A stretch of 64,000 nt of DNA, taken from Syncephalis fuscata. Lineage: Eukaryota > Zoopagomycota > Zoopagomycetes > Zoopagales > Piptocephalidaceae. The stretch covers positions 1 through 64,000 of the forward strand of contig JAHLTZ010000039.1 of NCBI GenBank assembly GCA_025786725.1, written 5' to 3'. Made by a program: the position numbers and the translations under genes. Below the pieces are notes generated by a model. The model was not told where the DNA came from, did no database searches, and worked only from the letters and a program-made list of their open reading frames with translations. Positions 1 to 11,495 of the stretch are shown here, piece after piece. How positions within the stretch are numbered: the stretch's first letter is position 1; each line of letters begins with the position of its first letter.

Positions 1-1879
1 CTAGGATTTATTAGCGTATCAGTAGAATTATTATTGTCGCTGCTGTTGTTAATGTACGCATTTGTGTATGTGTATGGATGAGTGTGAAGCTGGGTGTTGG
101 GGGGGGCAGAAATAGGACGAAGCGCAAGGCGGATTCACACATCATGCTAACACACCTCACCGCCTTATCTTTTTTCTTTTACCATTCCCATTCACTTCCC
201 GGTTTACATTTGGGATTACTCCGTTTAGACACACACACACACACTTATAGCCGCCGCCACTGCGATCCCTTCTGTGTGTAGCTGCGCTGTTAGTTGCCTG
301 TGTCCGTATCCGGTTAAAAGGAAGCCTCCACGCCATTTTACCGCTGGTATTTTGCGCACTTATCCTCACTCGTTGGTTTTACATACCATCACCACCACCA
401 CCACTACACACCAACATCACACATCCCTGCCTTCATTCGCATCATTTACGTTTGTTGCGACGTTTCCCCCTTTCTTTCACCTTTCACTAACAACAACACA
501 CTACTTATTTACACCGATTATTAGCTCGCCTATTTTATTCTTGTTGCAACGAACAACAACTAGCTTTTTTGCTATTTGATTATCAGTAGCAACAACACTA
601 ACAAAAAATACACCACCACCACCATACACCACGTAAACACATTGTTGTCCGGTCGTGAAGTGCAACCAGTGTAGCCCATCTACAAGATGTCGAATGACCC
701 ACAAATTGGTAAGTAGCTGTTGTTGTTATGCTGTGCACTATCTATACATAGTATGTACAGTGTGTTATTTTTGTTTGAGTGAGGTAACAACGCGGCAGGT
801 TCATATTGTTTATCTAAAACAAACAATATGATACGCAGCGCCCATCCTAAACTTGTTCGCAGATGTACGCGCGATTGTTTTCCCGACCATTACTTCTCCT
901 TCTACTACACTTCATGGGTTCTATTCGTTCTTCCATGCATACTGGTTAATGATGGATGGGCACACATTTGGCACTTTCTTGTTTGTATGTCTTGAGGTAC
1001 ATTTTTTCTACTCTTCTGTAACCATTGATTCTTACAATGTGGCACGCCACCCCCTTTTGCCCTGCCCTGATTGGAAAAAACCGGCTGGGCAAGGATGAAA
1101 AGATAGGCTAGCGGCGACATTTACTCTGAAGTGCCAATGAACGAATGAAAGAATGTAATTCTATGTGTGTGTGTCCACTGCGGTGTTTCCTTTTGCCTTT
1201 GCTCTCTCGCTCTCGCTCTACAGCATCATCATTTGCCTTTAATACGCCGCACTTCTCGCTCACTCTTCCGGCACACGACTGGTCAGATGAACTTTTTATT
1301 GCTTGCGCTTCTTTGATTCTAATCGTTATTACCATCTGGCACAGCTGGCTGTTTCCTTTTCATTAATTGATTAGCATATTCGGAATTTATCCTTTTACAC
1401 GGTCTACTATTGCCATTCACATATTGAATCGGCAATTATTACATTCTATTCTATTACTCCGATCTTGCTGACAATTTCACACACAACCTTTCACTCATTC
1501 ACATCGATCCACACTCTACTTAATCGCATACCACGCTCTATACACAAATCACTTTCATTTATTGCTAGTATTATTATTAGCAATTAGTACCACTCTTATT
1601 ATCATTATATCGCTACTACCATCCATCTTCTTCATCAGCTGCCACCTTGTCTGTGCCTCGCCTATCTTCATCCGTTTTCCTATTTCTTTCCTTGCCTATT
1701 CGGTCAGTCACAGCTGGTGCTATCCGTTTTCTCTTTGTTTTTCCAAAACAATACACACACTCAGCTAGCTACACACACAATCCACTGCCCTTTGCCTTTT
1801 AACGTCCACTGCGCAACCATCACATCTACGCACTACAACCAACTAACCTTTTCTTCTTTATTTATCGATTACTGTCGCT
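1..1879 (+). promoter_or_regulatory. PMA1 upstream region and probable long leader intron
   Basis: This stretch is pyrimidine-rich on the plus strand, with CA microsatellite runs (about 229-243) and CACCAC/CAACAA tracts around 390-640, as expected for the promoter and leader of a very highly expressed fungal gene. No independent protein-coding gene is convincing here. A short ATG exon at 687-708 ends in a strong donor (GTAAGTAG). If that exon is real, most of 709-1898 is an intron inside the PMA1 coding region and not an untranslated leader. Promoter function is inferred from position only. Confidence 0.55.
687..708 (+). CDS. PMA1: Candidate first coding exon of PMA1
   Basis: ATG at 687 opens MSNDPQI plus one base (phase 1) and is followed at once by GTAAGTAG. 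Inside the main PMA1 reading frame a pyrimidine-rich acceptor (TCGTCTTCTACAG) ends at 1898. Joining 708 to 1899 restores a GAA codon in exactly the PMA1 frame, replacing the first six residues of the ATG-1880 model. The implied intron of 1190 nt is much longer than the 40-100 nt usual in this window, but long first introns close to the start codon are common in very highly expressed genes. The alternative is translation from ATG 1880, with this exon acting as a leader or upstream ORF. Confidence 0.5.
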
Positions 1880-4855
1880 ATGTCGTCGTCTTCTACAGAA
1901 CGGACAGAGTCTGTGGCCGATGATGGCACCAAGACCGCTATCACTGTGACGACTACTACCGCCGATAATGGTACTGTTACCGTTGAGACGGTTACCGTTG
2001 TAACGAAGCCTGATGGCAGTACCAACACCACTACTGAAGTAGAGGAGTTCACCGAAGAGACGATTGAAGAACAAGCTGTTGAGGCCACCGAAAAGGGCGC
2101 CGTTGTTATTCCTATGACCGACATCAAGTCAGTCGATAAGCATGCTGATGCTAAGGAAGCCCACAAAGGCACTGGCCAACTGGAGATTGAAGAGCACGTC
2201 CACGTTGAAATGACTGAGGAGATTGATGAGGAGCTTGAAAAGCTACTTCAAACCGATCACACCAAGGGTCTAACCAGCGAGGAGGCTGTCCAACGTCTTG
2301 AACAGTTTGGTCGCAATGAAATTGCTGAAGTCAAGCACAATCCTTTCCTCAAGTTCCTTTCGTACTTTACCGGTGCCATTGCTTTCCTTATCGAGGTGGC
2401 TGCCATTCTATCTGGTGTAGTAGAGGATTGGATCAGTTTCGGTATTATCATCGTTCTGTTGATTGTCAATGCCGTTATCGGTTTTGTTGAAGAAGCTCGT
2501 GCCGAATCCGCCCTTGACGCGCTTAAGAACACACTGGCCCTTAAGGCCCGTGTCTGGCGTAATGGTGAGCTCGTTGAAATTGATACCGTCGAACTTGTCC
2601 CTGGTGATATTGTCATTCTACGTTTGGGTGATATTATTCCTGCCGATTGCCGTCTTCTTGGTATTGGTGCCACTGGTGAAGCTGTTGAAGATGATCTACA
2701 AATCGATCAATCTGCTCTTACTGGTGAATCCCTTCCCGTCCACAAGAAAAAGAACGACACCGTCTACTCTTCATCCATCGTTAAGCAAGGTCAAATGTTG
2801 GCTGTTGTCACCAAGACCGGTTCCAATACTTTCATCGGCCGTGCTGCTAACTTGATGGCTATCACTACTGAGGCTGGTCATTTCCAAAAGATTGTCAACC
2901 AAATTGGTAACTTCTTGGTTGTTGTCACTATTGTCATGGTTGTTGTTCTGTTCTTGTACAAGCTGCTTAAGAAGGGTGACAAGGCTCTTGATGCTCTTCG
3001 TGAAGTGGTCGTCTTGACTGTTGCTGCTATTCCTGTCGGTTTACCTACTGTTTTGTCTGTTACCATGGCTGTCGGTGCTAAGCAATTGGCCAAGAAGAAG
3101 GTTATTGTTAAGCGCTTAACAGCTGTCGAAGAAATGGCTTCAGTTAAGATTCTATGTTCCGACAAGACCGGTACTCTTACTCTTAACGAGTTGACCTTTG
3201 ACGATCCATTCCTCTGTGCTGGCTATTCTGCTTCCGATCTTCTTCTCAACGCCTATCTTGCCTCCGAGCCAGGTGCCAACGATCCTATCGAAAAGGCCGT
3301 CCGTACTGCTGCTATCGAACAAGTTGACATTCTTAACAACGTTGACAAGACCCACGAAATCCCCGGCTACAAAGTTACCTCCTTCTTGCCTTTCAATCCA
3401 GATACTAAACGTACTCAAGCTACCGTGACCAACACCACTACCGGCGAACAATTCCGTGTCTCTAAGGGTGCTCCACAAGTTATTGTCAAGCTTGTTGGTG
3501 GCCACGATGCCGCTGTTTTGGCTGTCAATGACTTGGCCCGTCGTGGTCTACGTGCCTTGGGTGTAGCCCGTACCGTTCCTGGCTCTATGGATGAGTGGGA
3601 ATTGGTTGGTATGATCTCATTGCTCGATCCACCACGTCCCGACTCGGCTGAGACTATTCTCAACTTGGCCAAGATGGGTGTTGAGGTCAAGATGATTACT
3701 GGTGATCAGCAGATCATTGGTAAGGAAGTCGCCCAGCGTCTTGGTATGCAGCGTGTCATTCTTGATGCCAACAAGTTGATTGAGCCTGGTGTGTCTGAAG
3801 AAGAAATCGTCCGTCGTTGTGAACGCTCTGATGGTTTCGCTCAAGTCATTCCTGAACACAAATACCGTGTTGTTGAATTGTTGCAAGAGAAGGGATACCT
3901 TGTCGGTATGACAGGCGACGGTGTCAACGACGCCCCAGCCTTGAAGAAGGCCAACGTCGGTATTGCCGTCCACGGCTGTACTGATGCTGCCCGTTCTGCC
4001 GCCGATATTGTATTGCTCGCTCCTGGTCTTTCTACCATCTGTGATGGTGTCACCACTTCCCGTGCTATCTTCCAACGTATGCGTTCTTATGCCCTTTACC
4101 GTATTACATCGACCATTCATTTCTTGATCTTCTTCTTTATTATTATCTTGGTAGAAGACTGGAACTTGAGTCCATTGCTGTTGATTATCATCACCATTTT
4201 GAACGATGCCGCCACCTTGGTTATTGCCGTCGATAACGCCCAAATCTCTGAACAGCCCGACAAATGGCGTTTGGGTCAATTGATTACGCTTTCCTTCATT
4301 CTTGGTCTTTTCTTGACTGCCGCTTCATTTGCTCACTACTACATTGCTCGCCATCTATTGAACGAGCAGCACCCTGGTGATGCCGATCTGGTCAAGGCCA
4401 AACTGACCACGGTGATGTACCTGCATATCTCATCGTGCCCTCACTTTGTTATCTTCTCCACGCGTCTATCCGGCTATTTCTGGGAGAACTTCCCATCGTT
4501 GACCTTCTTTGTCGCTATTATTGCCACACAAATTCTTGCTATGTTGATGTCCATTTTCGGTATTGGTGAAGAATTGGCCGCCGTTGGTCCAGCCTGGGGC
4601 TTCGCCATCATCTTCATCTCGCTCGGCTACTTCATTGTTCTTGACTTTGTCAAGGTCCAAGTCCTCCGCATGTGGTCGTTTGAATTGACTGCCGTCCTCT
4701 GGCCATCACCAGCTCGTCGTCGCAAGTTGGCCGACCGCAAGCAGCAAGCCATCGTTGATGCTCGTGTCCGCACTAACATCGAAAAGGTACGCCGTGTCAT
4801 CACCATGTCGAAGGTCATCATCGCCTTCAAGGCTGCCCAGGCTGAAAAGAAATAA
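1880..4855 (+). CDS. PMA1: Plasma-membrane H+-ATPase (P-type IIIA)
   Basis: This ORF of 991 codons encodes the proton pump that uses ATP to build the fungal plasma-membrane potential. The P-type signature motifs appear in order: the actuator motif TGES at about residues 281-284, the phosphorylation motif DKTGTLT with the acceptor Asp at 428, and the hinge TGDGVNDAP at about 678-686. Hydrophobic helices sit before the actuator, between actuator and phosphorylation domain, and in the C-terminal third, as the family requires. The N-terminus is long, acidic and rich in Thr/Val, and the C-terminal tail is basic (positions 4710-4850). Length fits fungal PMA1 (about 920-1000 residues). The main exon has no introns and no frame break. 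The true N-terminus may lie in an upstream exon at 687-708. The product is certain; only the start is open. Confidence 0.96.
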   Translation: MSSSSTERTESVADDGTKTAITVTTTTADNGTVTVETVTVVTKPDGSTNTTTEVEEFTEETIEEQAVEATEKGAVVIPMTDIKSVDKHADAKEAHKGTGQLEIEEHVHVEMTEEIDEELEKLLQTDHTKGLTSEEAVQRLEQFGRNEIAEVKHNPFLKFLSYFTGAIAFLIEVAAILSGVVEDWISFGIIIVLLIVNAVIGFVEEARAESALDALKNTLALKARVWRNGELVEIDTVELVPGDIVILRLGDIIPADCRLLGIGATGEAVEDDLQIDQSALTGESLPVHKKKNDTVYSSSIVKQGQMLAVVTKTGSNTFIGRAANLMAITTEAGHFQKIVNQIGNFLVVVTIVMVVVLFLYKLLKKGDKALDALREVVVLTVAAIPVGLPTVLSVTMAVGAKQLAKKKVIVKRLTAVEEMASVKILCSDKTGTLTLNELTFDDPFLCAGYSASDLLLNAYLASEPGANDPIEKAVRTAAIEQVDILNNVDKTHEIPGYKVTSFLPFNPDTKRTQATVTNTTTGEQFRVSKGAPQVIVKLVGGHDAAVLAVNDLARRGLRALGVARTVPGSMDEWELVGMISLLDPPRPDSAETILNLAKMGVEVKMITGDQQIIGKEVAQRLGMQRVILDANKLIEPGVSEEEIVRRCERSDGFAQVIPEHKYRVVELLQEKGYLVGMTGDGVNDAPALKKANVGIAVHGCTDAARSAADIVLLAPGLSTICDGVTTSRAIFQRMRSYALYRITSTIHFLIFFFIIILVEDWNLSPLLLIIITILNDAATLVIAVDNAQISEQPDKWRLGQLITLSFILGLFLTAASFAHYYIARHLLNEQHPGDADLVKAKLTTVMYLHISSCPHFVIFSTRLSGYFWENFPSLTFFVAIIATQILAMLMSIFGIGEELAAVGPAWGFAIIFISLGYFIVLDFVKVQVLRMWSFELTAVLWPSPARRRKLADRKQQAIVDARVRTNIEKVRRVITMSKVIIAFKAAQAEKK

Positions 4856-5199
4856 TTATTATTATCTATATAATATCATCAGCATGATATCATCATCTCC
4901 ATTCGTTTACTTGTGATTTTGTTGTTGTTGTTGTTGTTATATAGAGGAACCGAAGGCCGATAGCTAACAAGCTTGCTCCTGCTTATTCGTTTGTCGCTTG
5001 TTGTAGACACGCGTACGCGCCTTCTAAACCAAACGTTCCCTTTTTCCTTCTCTTTTAAATTCTCCACAACACCTACACAGTTTTTACATCTTTTTTACTA
5101 TTAAAGAGTATTATTTTAATCCTCTATCTATATCTTAGATATCGAAGATGGCAGTTGGTGTTTAATGACATTATTATTTTTATTGATGAATATGTTTAT
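4856..5199. other. PMA1 3' flank
   Basis: After the stop there is a short 3' region with a TTGTTG run (4918-4938) and then AT-rich sequence. No gene was recognised. The pattern is consistent with a 3' UTR and terminator, but no specific site can be assigned. Confidence 0.4.
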
Positions 5200-5612
5200 A
5201 ATCGTTTTGTTTTGGTGTGAAATGACTTTTCAGTATATTCGCTATTATACTGAAATGCGTTCTACGATAATAAGTAGTTTGGGGTCAAATAACTTTTGTT
5301 ATATTTAATTAATTATTTTAATATACTCGCTATTTACTGATAGCTCGTTCTATAATAATGAGTAGTTTGGTATCAAATGACATCACTATTATAGTTTCAC
5401 ATATTAACAACACATCTCACAATCTACGTCATCACATTTCCTTTCTCTTTCTTCACACTTGACAGCATATATCCATTGCATATGTACACACTATATATGC
5501 TAATTAGATAGTGTCAGTAGTTGACTGGCTACTAGTCAAGTACAAACACCTTCTACACTATGTCTTTGCCTTGCTCTTTTGTAATTACCTTCATTGCTTT
5601 GATAATTGGCTG
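5200..5612 (+). repeat. Duplicated block, copy A
   Basis: This block recurs at 11045-11495 in the same orientation. Its first part is a degenerate repeat of about 85 bp built round a TTCTATAATAATGAGTAGTT core. Its second part, from CACATCTCACAATCTACGTC to the TTGATAATTGG end, is nearly identical over about 200 bp and contains a putative promoter followed by the first exon of a signal-peptide protein. Conservation continues past the start codon, so the duplicated unit looks like a gene and not simply a non-coding repeat. Confidence 0.85.
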
Positions 5613-6305
5613 GTGTCATCCACCACCCAGCTCCATCTTTAATAAAACGAATGTCTAGTTCAATTATACCAATGTTATTAAATGTAGTCATTTGGCTCAC
5701 AAACCATACTGAATGTTTAACAAACTTTTTAATAACAATAGCAGAAATTAATTAGTTAATTAAATCAGTGATACTATTGTTTAAATGAATAGTGTGCTTA
5801 GTATTGAATGTAGTTGTAGTCTAGTTATGTAACATCAATAGATTCGAACCAAATAAATAATATTACTTTAATTGTAAAGCAAATACTAAGCGTAAAATTA
5901 AATAGACAATAGCAATGCTGCCATTAATATAATATCATATTGTATCAATAAACATTCCATACACTTTGTTAAAATCATTTAGTTCAATATACATAATATC
6001 CTTCTTTGCTATTACTGATGCTTCATTTATTTAACCAATACATTCAAAAGCATGCAATAACAGCACCAATCAACACTTGGTGGGGTAAAAAACCAAATGG
6101 ATACACAGTTCTTTCATTTGGAAAACCGTACCAAGCGATAGCACTAACTACAATATACAATACTGCAGTTGATACTTGTGTAAATAAAGACAATTATCGG
6201 TATTGTAAGTTGCATGCAGAAACAATGGTGCATGATAAAAAATATAGCCCAAATGTATCTGCTGACTGGCACCAATGCTTGAATGACTATAGAAAAATGT
6301 TTTAG
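5560..6305 (+). CDS. Candidate small secreted protein locus, copy A
   Basis: ATG at 5560 opens a hydrophobic leader (MSLPCSFVITFIALIIG), a plausible signal peptide, in a segment nearly identical to the one at 11446. Read straight through it stops at 5658, giving 32 residues. A second open stretch ending at 6305 encodes a Cys-containing C-terminal part with a DWHQCL motif, also found in the region after copy B. I therefore suspect one two-exon gene, but I cannot place the intron: the only GT sites near the end of the leader are weak. It could equally be a decayed copy. No family is recognised. The conserved promoter and leader suggest a lineage-specific secreted family. Confidence 0.35.
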
Positions 6306-8601
6306 TATTGCTTAGTAGTAATATAATATCATACATCTAGTCAGCCGCTGTTCATATATGATTCATAGCGTACATGTAGTGTGGTTGTTTGTTGTTTGGA
6401 TAGTGTTATTTTAAGTGTTATACAAACTAGATAAAAAACAAGTTGAAAAGTTGTTAAAAGCTGTTAATCGAGACAGCAGCTAATAAAGAGACTATGCGTC
6501 CACCGGGAGTACTGACAATACTACGACTTGGGCATAAGTACCATTTGCCAGATGCACATAGCTTTTATTAGCCGCCACCAAGATGACGATGCTGTTTATA
6601 AATGTTATAATATATTATAGCAATCTAAATGCAGCAATAAACATTACAAAACTACTGGTTCACCCAATTGTAGCTGACGTTTAAAGACAAACATCTATGA
6701 ATACTACAGTAATTACAACTAAACAGCATATTGTTATATGCTGATGCACTATTAAAGATTGCAATATAACAGCTAGTCTACGCCACGCTACAACTAATCG
6801 TAGAATACCATCTATTCCTGAGACACATCCAAAGGTGGTCCTAATCATGTAGCCCCCGGCAATGAACCTTAGACTTTCAAATGATATTGCAACTAGCGCT
6901 ATATTGCAATCATTTAACAGCACCCACAAGTAAACAGTAGTTGATATATGGCACTCATCACAAATGATCCACATATCACACCAATCTAGTGTGCGATGGC
7001 AGTGTTCAGCAAGTTGACTACTGCCACACACCTCCAGCGCGCATTACAAACAAGTGGACACTAACATATAGCCACCCATCACAGGTCGCCGCATCAACAT
7101 GAGGGGGCTTACAGCAATACTGACTTGCTAAACACTGCTACTGCACGCTCTAGCATCCCACATGTCTCCGCACTACACTAGTATACAGTCGCCTATTACA
7201 GGCAACCATATAATTATTGAGCCAGTACAATACAATAGTCTGCAATATCATATTACACATTCAATACAGTACACAAGTAAGAACACAGTATTTCATGGTC
7301 AACCAACAGGGGGACCACACGCCACTGGATGTAGCTACTAGACTTGATGCTCTCCATTAACAAACGGTTTACAGCACATCAACAACTGGAAACAGAAGAA
7401 GGCGAGATAATGAGCAAAAGTGTTCCATGCGCGTCCTTATAAACCTGGTCTAAACATCTACCAATTGGAATGGACAATATAGGCAAGAAAGCATGTGGTG
7501 GCTGTCTATTGGCGTATTGCACCCGTTGAGCTATTCTAGTACACAGTGCTATCTGTAACACGTCATTCATCCCACTTGACTTGTATTGCCATATATAATT
7601 GCTAGAATGGTAAACTGCTTATTTACTAGAGATGTATAAGTAAAGCAGTTTAATCTATAGATACATTGCTGGTATAGCACTTTGTTAGCTAATTAAAAGC
7701 ATCAGCTCATATGTTGTGGTGAAACTGATGCGTGTAATTAACGGCCAGTATAAAGAACTGGGGAAATACAGGTAAACGTGATACGATGATAATTGTATTT
7801 ATCCTCTTATCAGTATATCAATTACATTCCTGCCTGCCTGCCTCTGCTTACATCCGTCTTCCATTCTATGTCAATCATGTTCTGCGCAAACTGCCACGTC
7901 ATTTGCAACAATTAGTTCCTTTGAATTGCCTAATGCGATCTAATCAAACGTGCTATTTTATTCACGTCGTGTTACTATACTAGCAGTATCTTTAGATGTT
8001 AGCAAATGGCCCACTTTTTCAAAATGCACCCGCCATTTCGCACACAATCAAATTGGTCGATCCACACAATATTTATTACTTTTATTAATTAAACAAAGTG
8101 GCTTTTCCTTTAAAAATATGGTATATCACATAATCTGCCGATTGAGTTTCAATATTGCCAAATGGAAATAAAATGCAATATGATTATAATATATTGCAAA
8201 AAGTATGCTAGAATTAATTGGCTGAAAAGAAGAATATACGCGTAATCTTATTGACTGCAAGGATCAATATGCAAACCAGAATGATGTAGCCATGTATGTT
8301 GGCCAAATAGTCATACAAGTTGTCGATAAACGCGATAGTTTGCTTTACAGCTTACAAACACAGCAATAATATTAGTAACTGAATATGCTACAAGTGCTAC
8401 GTTAAATATCTGCAAAATAAAACACTATTATTGTACTATTGTCTTGAATGCTCATCATATCTTAATACTGTACGTGTATTTAAACTCATGGAAAGCGTGA
8501 CGAACATGTTTTACTTTACTTTTTGTTATCATTTTCTTTTAACGTTCATTTTCAATTGAAGTCTACTCGTTTTAACATCTGTATCCAATATTGCTAACAC
8601 C
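6306..8601. other. AT-rich intergenic stretch, no convincing gene
   Basis: Nothing here looks like an ordinary gene. An ORF at 7786-7983 starts with a hydrophobic signal-like segment (MIIVFILLSVYQLHSC) and could be a remnant of another small secreted protein, but it has no partner exon and no recognised domain. The segment 6681-7600 is slightly less AT-rich and carries only short ORFs on both strands. No tRNA, rRNA or transposon ends were recognised. Confidence 0.5.
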
Positions 8602-10764
8602 ATGAGTTCTCAAGATAACAATCAAACCTCCACTTTTGCTTCTACATCCGCTGCCCTTACTCCGGCTGCAGTTGCCGCAGAACTGCCACCAAATCTTCTA
8701 TGTGATGAGGATTTGATGTATTATAATGTTCCTGACTGTTGGAACGATTTGCCGAGAGAAGAACGCGTCGGCATTGTCGCATGGGCTGAAGTCTGTGAAG
8801 CAACATCCAGCAGTATGTTAAATAGCATTATAAATATATACAGCTAAATATTATTTAGACATAGTGCTGTTAAAAACTCGACCTTATTACTTTGGAACAG
8901 ATGAATACCGGTAGCTATTTAAATGTATTTATAAAGTAATAAAATAACATTATACACATATTCCACAGCAGATATCGCTTTGCTAAAGAACCAATGCCAA
9001 ATGGTTATTTCAAATTGTTGGTGGTAAGTACATTATACGCTTTTATAAATTGGCATTAATTATAAATTAATTTAGAAAAATGGCATTATTAAATGCATAG
9101 TAAGCAAATAATTATTTAACATTTTATTACTAACCAGTAATTTAGAATATTAGATTGTCTAATTTAATAGGTTAGTGTATATAAATAATATTAGTTAAGT
9201 TGCTAACACTTGCTTTAGTTAATGGTACTGAATTGCGTGCCCTTGAGTCAAAAAACTTTACCGGAGATTGTATCATTAAAATGCCAGGAAGAGAAGGTAA
9301 GTGACAAATTATTTTTATTAACATTTCTAACCTTGCATAACAGTAACAGTTAACATTCGTGTTATTAAAAGTTTAACACCCGTCCAAGTAGAAGATAGCT
9401 TGGAATACGAAGAGGTAAGTCTATAAGCATATTTGAATATTACTGATATACCATTGCTATTAATACTATAGAAAATCAACGCGCGGTTTATGATTACCGA
9501 TAAGTCTATTGGAAAGTAAGTAATTAAACTAAACAAACTAATTAACTAATCGATTATTTGCAATAGAGGTGCACTCGGCAAAGTTTATTTAGGATTTGAC
9601 CGCAGCACAGGTCGGCGTGCTGCGGTCAAAATCTCAAAAAAAGAGCGTGGCATCGATGCCTTCAATCACGAAGTCTCCGTATTACGCAGAGTGGGCAACC
9701 ACTCTAACGTAATAAAATTGCTTGATGACAAAATCACCGCTTTGAACACGTACTTATTTCTTGAGTACGCGGCAGGCGGTGATCTCATCGATTACATCAT
9801 CTCTAAATCCGCGCTTCCAGAGATGGAAGCAAAACATATCTTCAAACAACTGCTTGAAGGCATCGAGGTAAGTATTATTATAAAAACATTAATCAAGCAC
9901 TAACACTTTATTAGTATCTTCACAGCAAAGATGTTGTACATTACGGTAAGCACACTGATCTATTAATTAATACAATTACTAACTGCCACCACTGTTGTTA
10001 CTGCGATCACTACTACTATTTAGATATCAAGGTAAGTAGTTTATTTAATATTTAACATCATTACTGACAGGTAAGCAGCCCGACAACGTGCTGTTGTTAG
10101 ATGGACAGGAATGTCCCAGAGTCGTATTTGCAGACTTTGGGATGGCACGCCCCCTCCTCTCCTCGCCCACTGTGACCGCTGCTTATGGCACAGTGTCCTA
10201 TATGGCACCTGAAGTGCTATTGAGATCTGATGCGCGGGAGAAGATGTTTGCTATTATCAATAGCACACCAGGGGCTGCAAGTCAGCTACCTTCGGCATTG
10301 TTGGATGCCAAGGGATACGGAAAGCCCGCCGACATGTGGAGCTTGGGAGCCACACTCCACACAATGTTGCTAGGTAAGTGCAAACAGAAACAACCATATT
10401 ATACTAAACTATCATATACTATCAATCAGGAAATTGGCCGTATGGATCTACAAATAACCAATCTGTGTATATGAGAACTATACTACAACATTCGCCGACA
10501 TTTGGTCAGGAAAAAGCCAACGGGCCAAGCAAACAAGGTAAGTTAATATATTTTATTAACAACAACTAATACATTGCAGCCGTTCAATTGATGAAGCGGC
10601 TACTAGACCTTGACAGTGGCACGCGGTATACAGCCAAGCAGGCACTAGACAGCTCTTGGTTTGATGACGAGAAAGAACAAATAGATGCAGCTATACCGTT
10701 TGACGCTACTTCTCCGAGCCAAGAAGAACCAGCGCTGTCAACAACACCAATAACACAACAGTAA
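8602..10764 (+). CDS. FHA-domain Ser/Thr kinase, CHK2/Rad53-like
   Basis: This is a multi-exon gene encoding a checkpoint-type kinase. The upstream exons assemble into a probable FHA domain, the phosphothreonine reader, with the NGT signature near 9222 followed by a GD turn. The kinase domain follows: glycine loop IGKGALGKV and VAIK-type lysine AAVKIS in the exon at 9567-9868, catalytic loop at 9914-10090, DFG (FADFGMA) and APE (YMAPE) in the exon 10079-10373, then DMWSLG. The tail is polar. Two micro-exons are needed: 10 nt (8901-8910) and 8 nt (10024-10031, giving the DIK of the catalytic loop). The usual HRD Arg is Tyr (HYD). The frame ends at 10764, but the next frame stays open to about 10903 and encodes a basic KKKQR tail, which points to one missing base near 10760. 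The exact subtype (CHK2, Dun1 or Mek1) is not resolved. Confidence 0.85.
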
Positions 10765-10903
10765 CACCAACTACACCGCCTGCACCTGCCGCAGCAATAA
10801 TACAAGCGCCAGCAAAGAAGAAGCAGCGTCAGTCGGCGCTCAAGCTTCCGCTACGAGTGCAGCCACATCGTCAGGCCCGTCTTGGCAAAAAGTATTATAA
10901 ATA
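10765..10903 (+). other. Probable C-terminal continuation of the CHK2-like gene in a shifted frame
   Basis: From 10761 the -1 frame reads VTPTTPPAP and then a basic patch KKKQRQ, ending at a TAA near 10903. Pro/Ala-rich linkers and basic nuclear-localisation tails are usual at the C-terminus of Rad53/CHK2 kinases. Joining it to the upstream frame needs one extra base. A third frame is also open here, so the assignment is tentative. Confidence 0.45.
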
Positions 10904-11044
10904 AACGGTAAGAATTCACTAACAATTATACAAATTATAATATTGACGTGTATTTAGTTGTTCTATATCTTTTACCATTACTTGCATATATATATAAATA
11001 AACATTGTTCCATAGTCTATAATGCGATGAGAATTGATATGTTT

Positions 11045-11495
11045 TGTAATAATGATTTTGGTGTTAAATGACTTTTATTCTTTTAATACATTTACTATTA
11101 TACTAAATATATGTTCTATAATAATGAGTAGTTTTGGTGGTAAAATGACTTTTATTCTTAATGCATTTATTCATTTACTATCAATCTGTTCTATGATGTA
11201 CTGACATGTTGGGTAGATTGACTTTTATTATTTCACACTCCATTTATTAATCAATTAAACTCGGCTGTTTATAAATATTGACTGACAGGCTCACATCTCA
11301 CAATCTACGTCACTACATTTCTCTTTCTCTTTCTTTACACTTGACAGCATATATCCATTGCATATACTTGTACACACTATATATACTAACTAGATATTGT
11401 TGGTAGTTAACTGACTACTAGTTATGTACAAACACCTTCTACACTATGTCTTTGCCTTGCTCTTTTGTAATTACCTTCATTGCTTTGATAATTGG
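11045..11495 (+). repeat. Duplicated block, copy B
   Basis: This is the direct-orientation counterpart of 5200-5612. The shared part covers the degenerate TTCTATAATAATGAG repeats, a near-identical promoter-like segment and the start codon with leader exon at 11446. Copies A and B flank the CHK2-like kinase gene. A short further match (GACTGGCACCA) lies well downstream in both. Confidence 0.85.

Noticed and set aside
3617-4279. 220-codon minus-strand ORF inside PMA1
   Set aside because: An antisense shadow of a well-conserved P-type ATPase exon, with no recognisable domain.
5830-5900. Possible minus-strand tRNA (GGTTCGAATC B-box-like)
   Set aside because: No A box, no acceptor stem and no cloverleaf could be drawn in the surrounding sequence.
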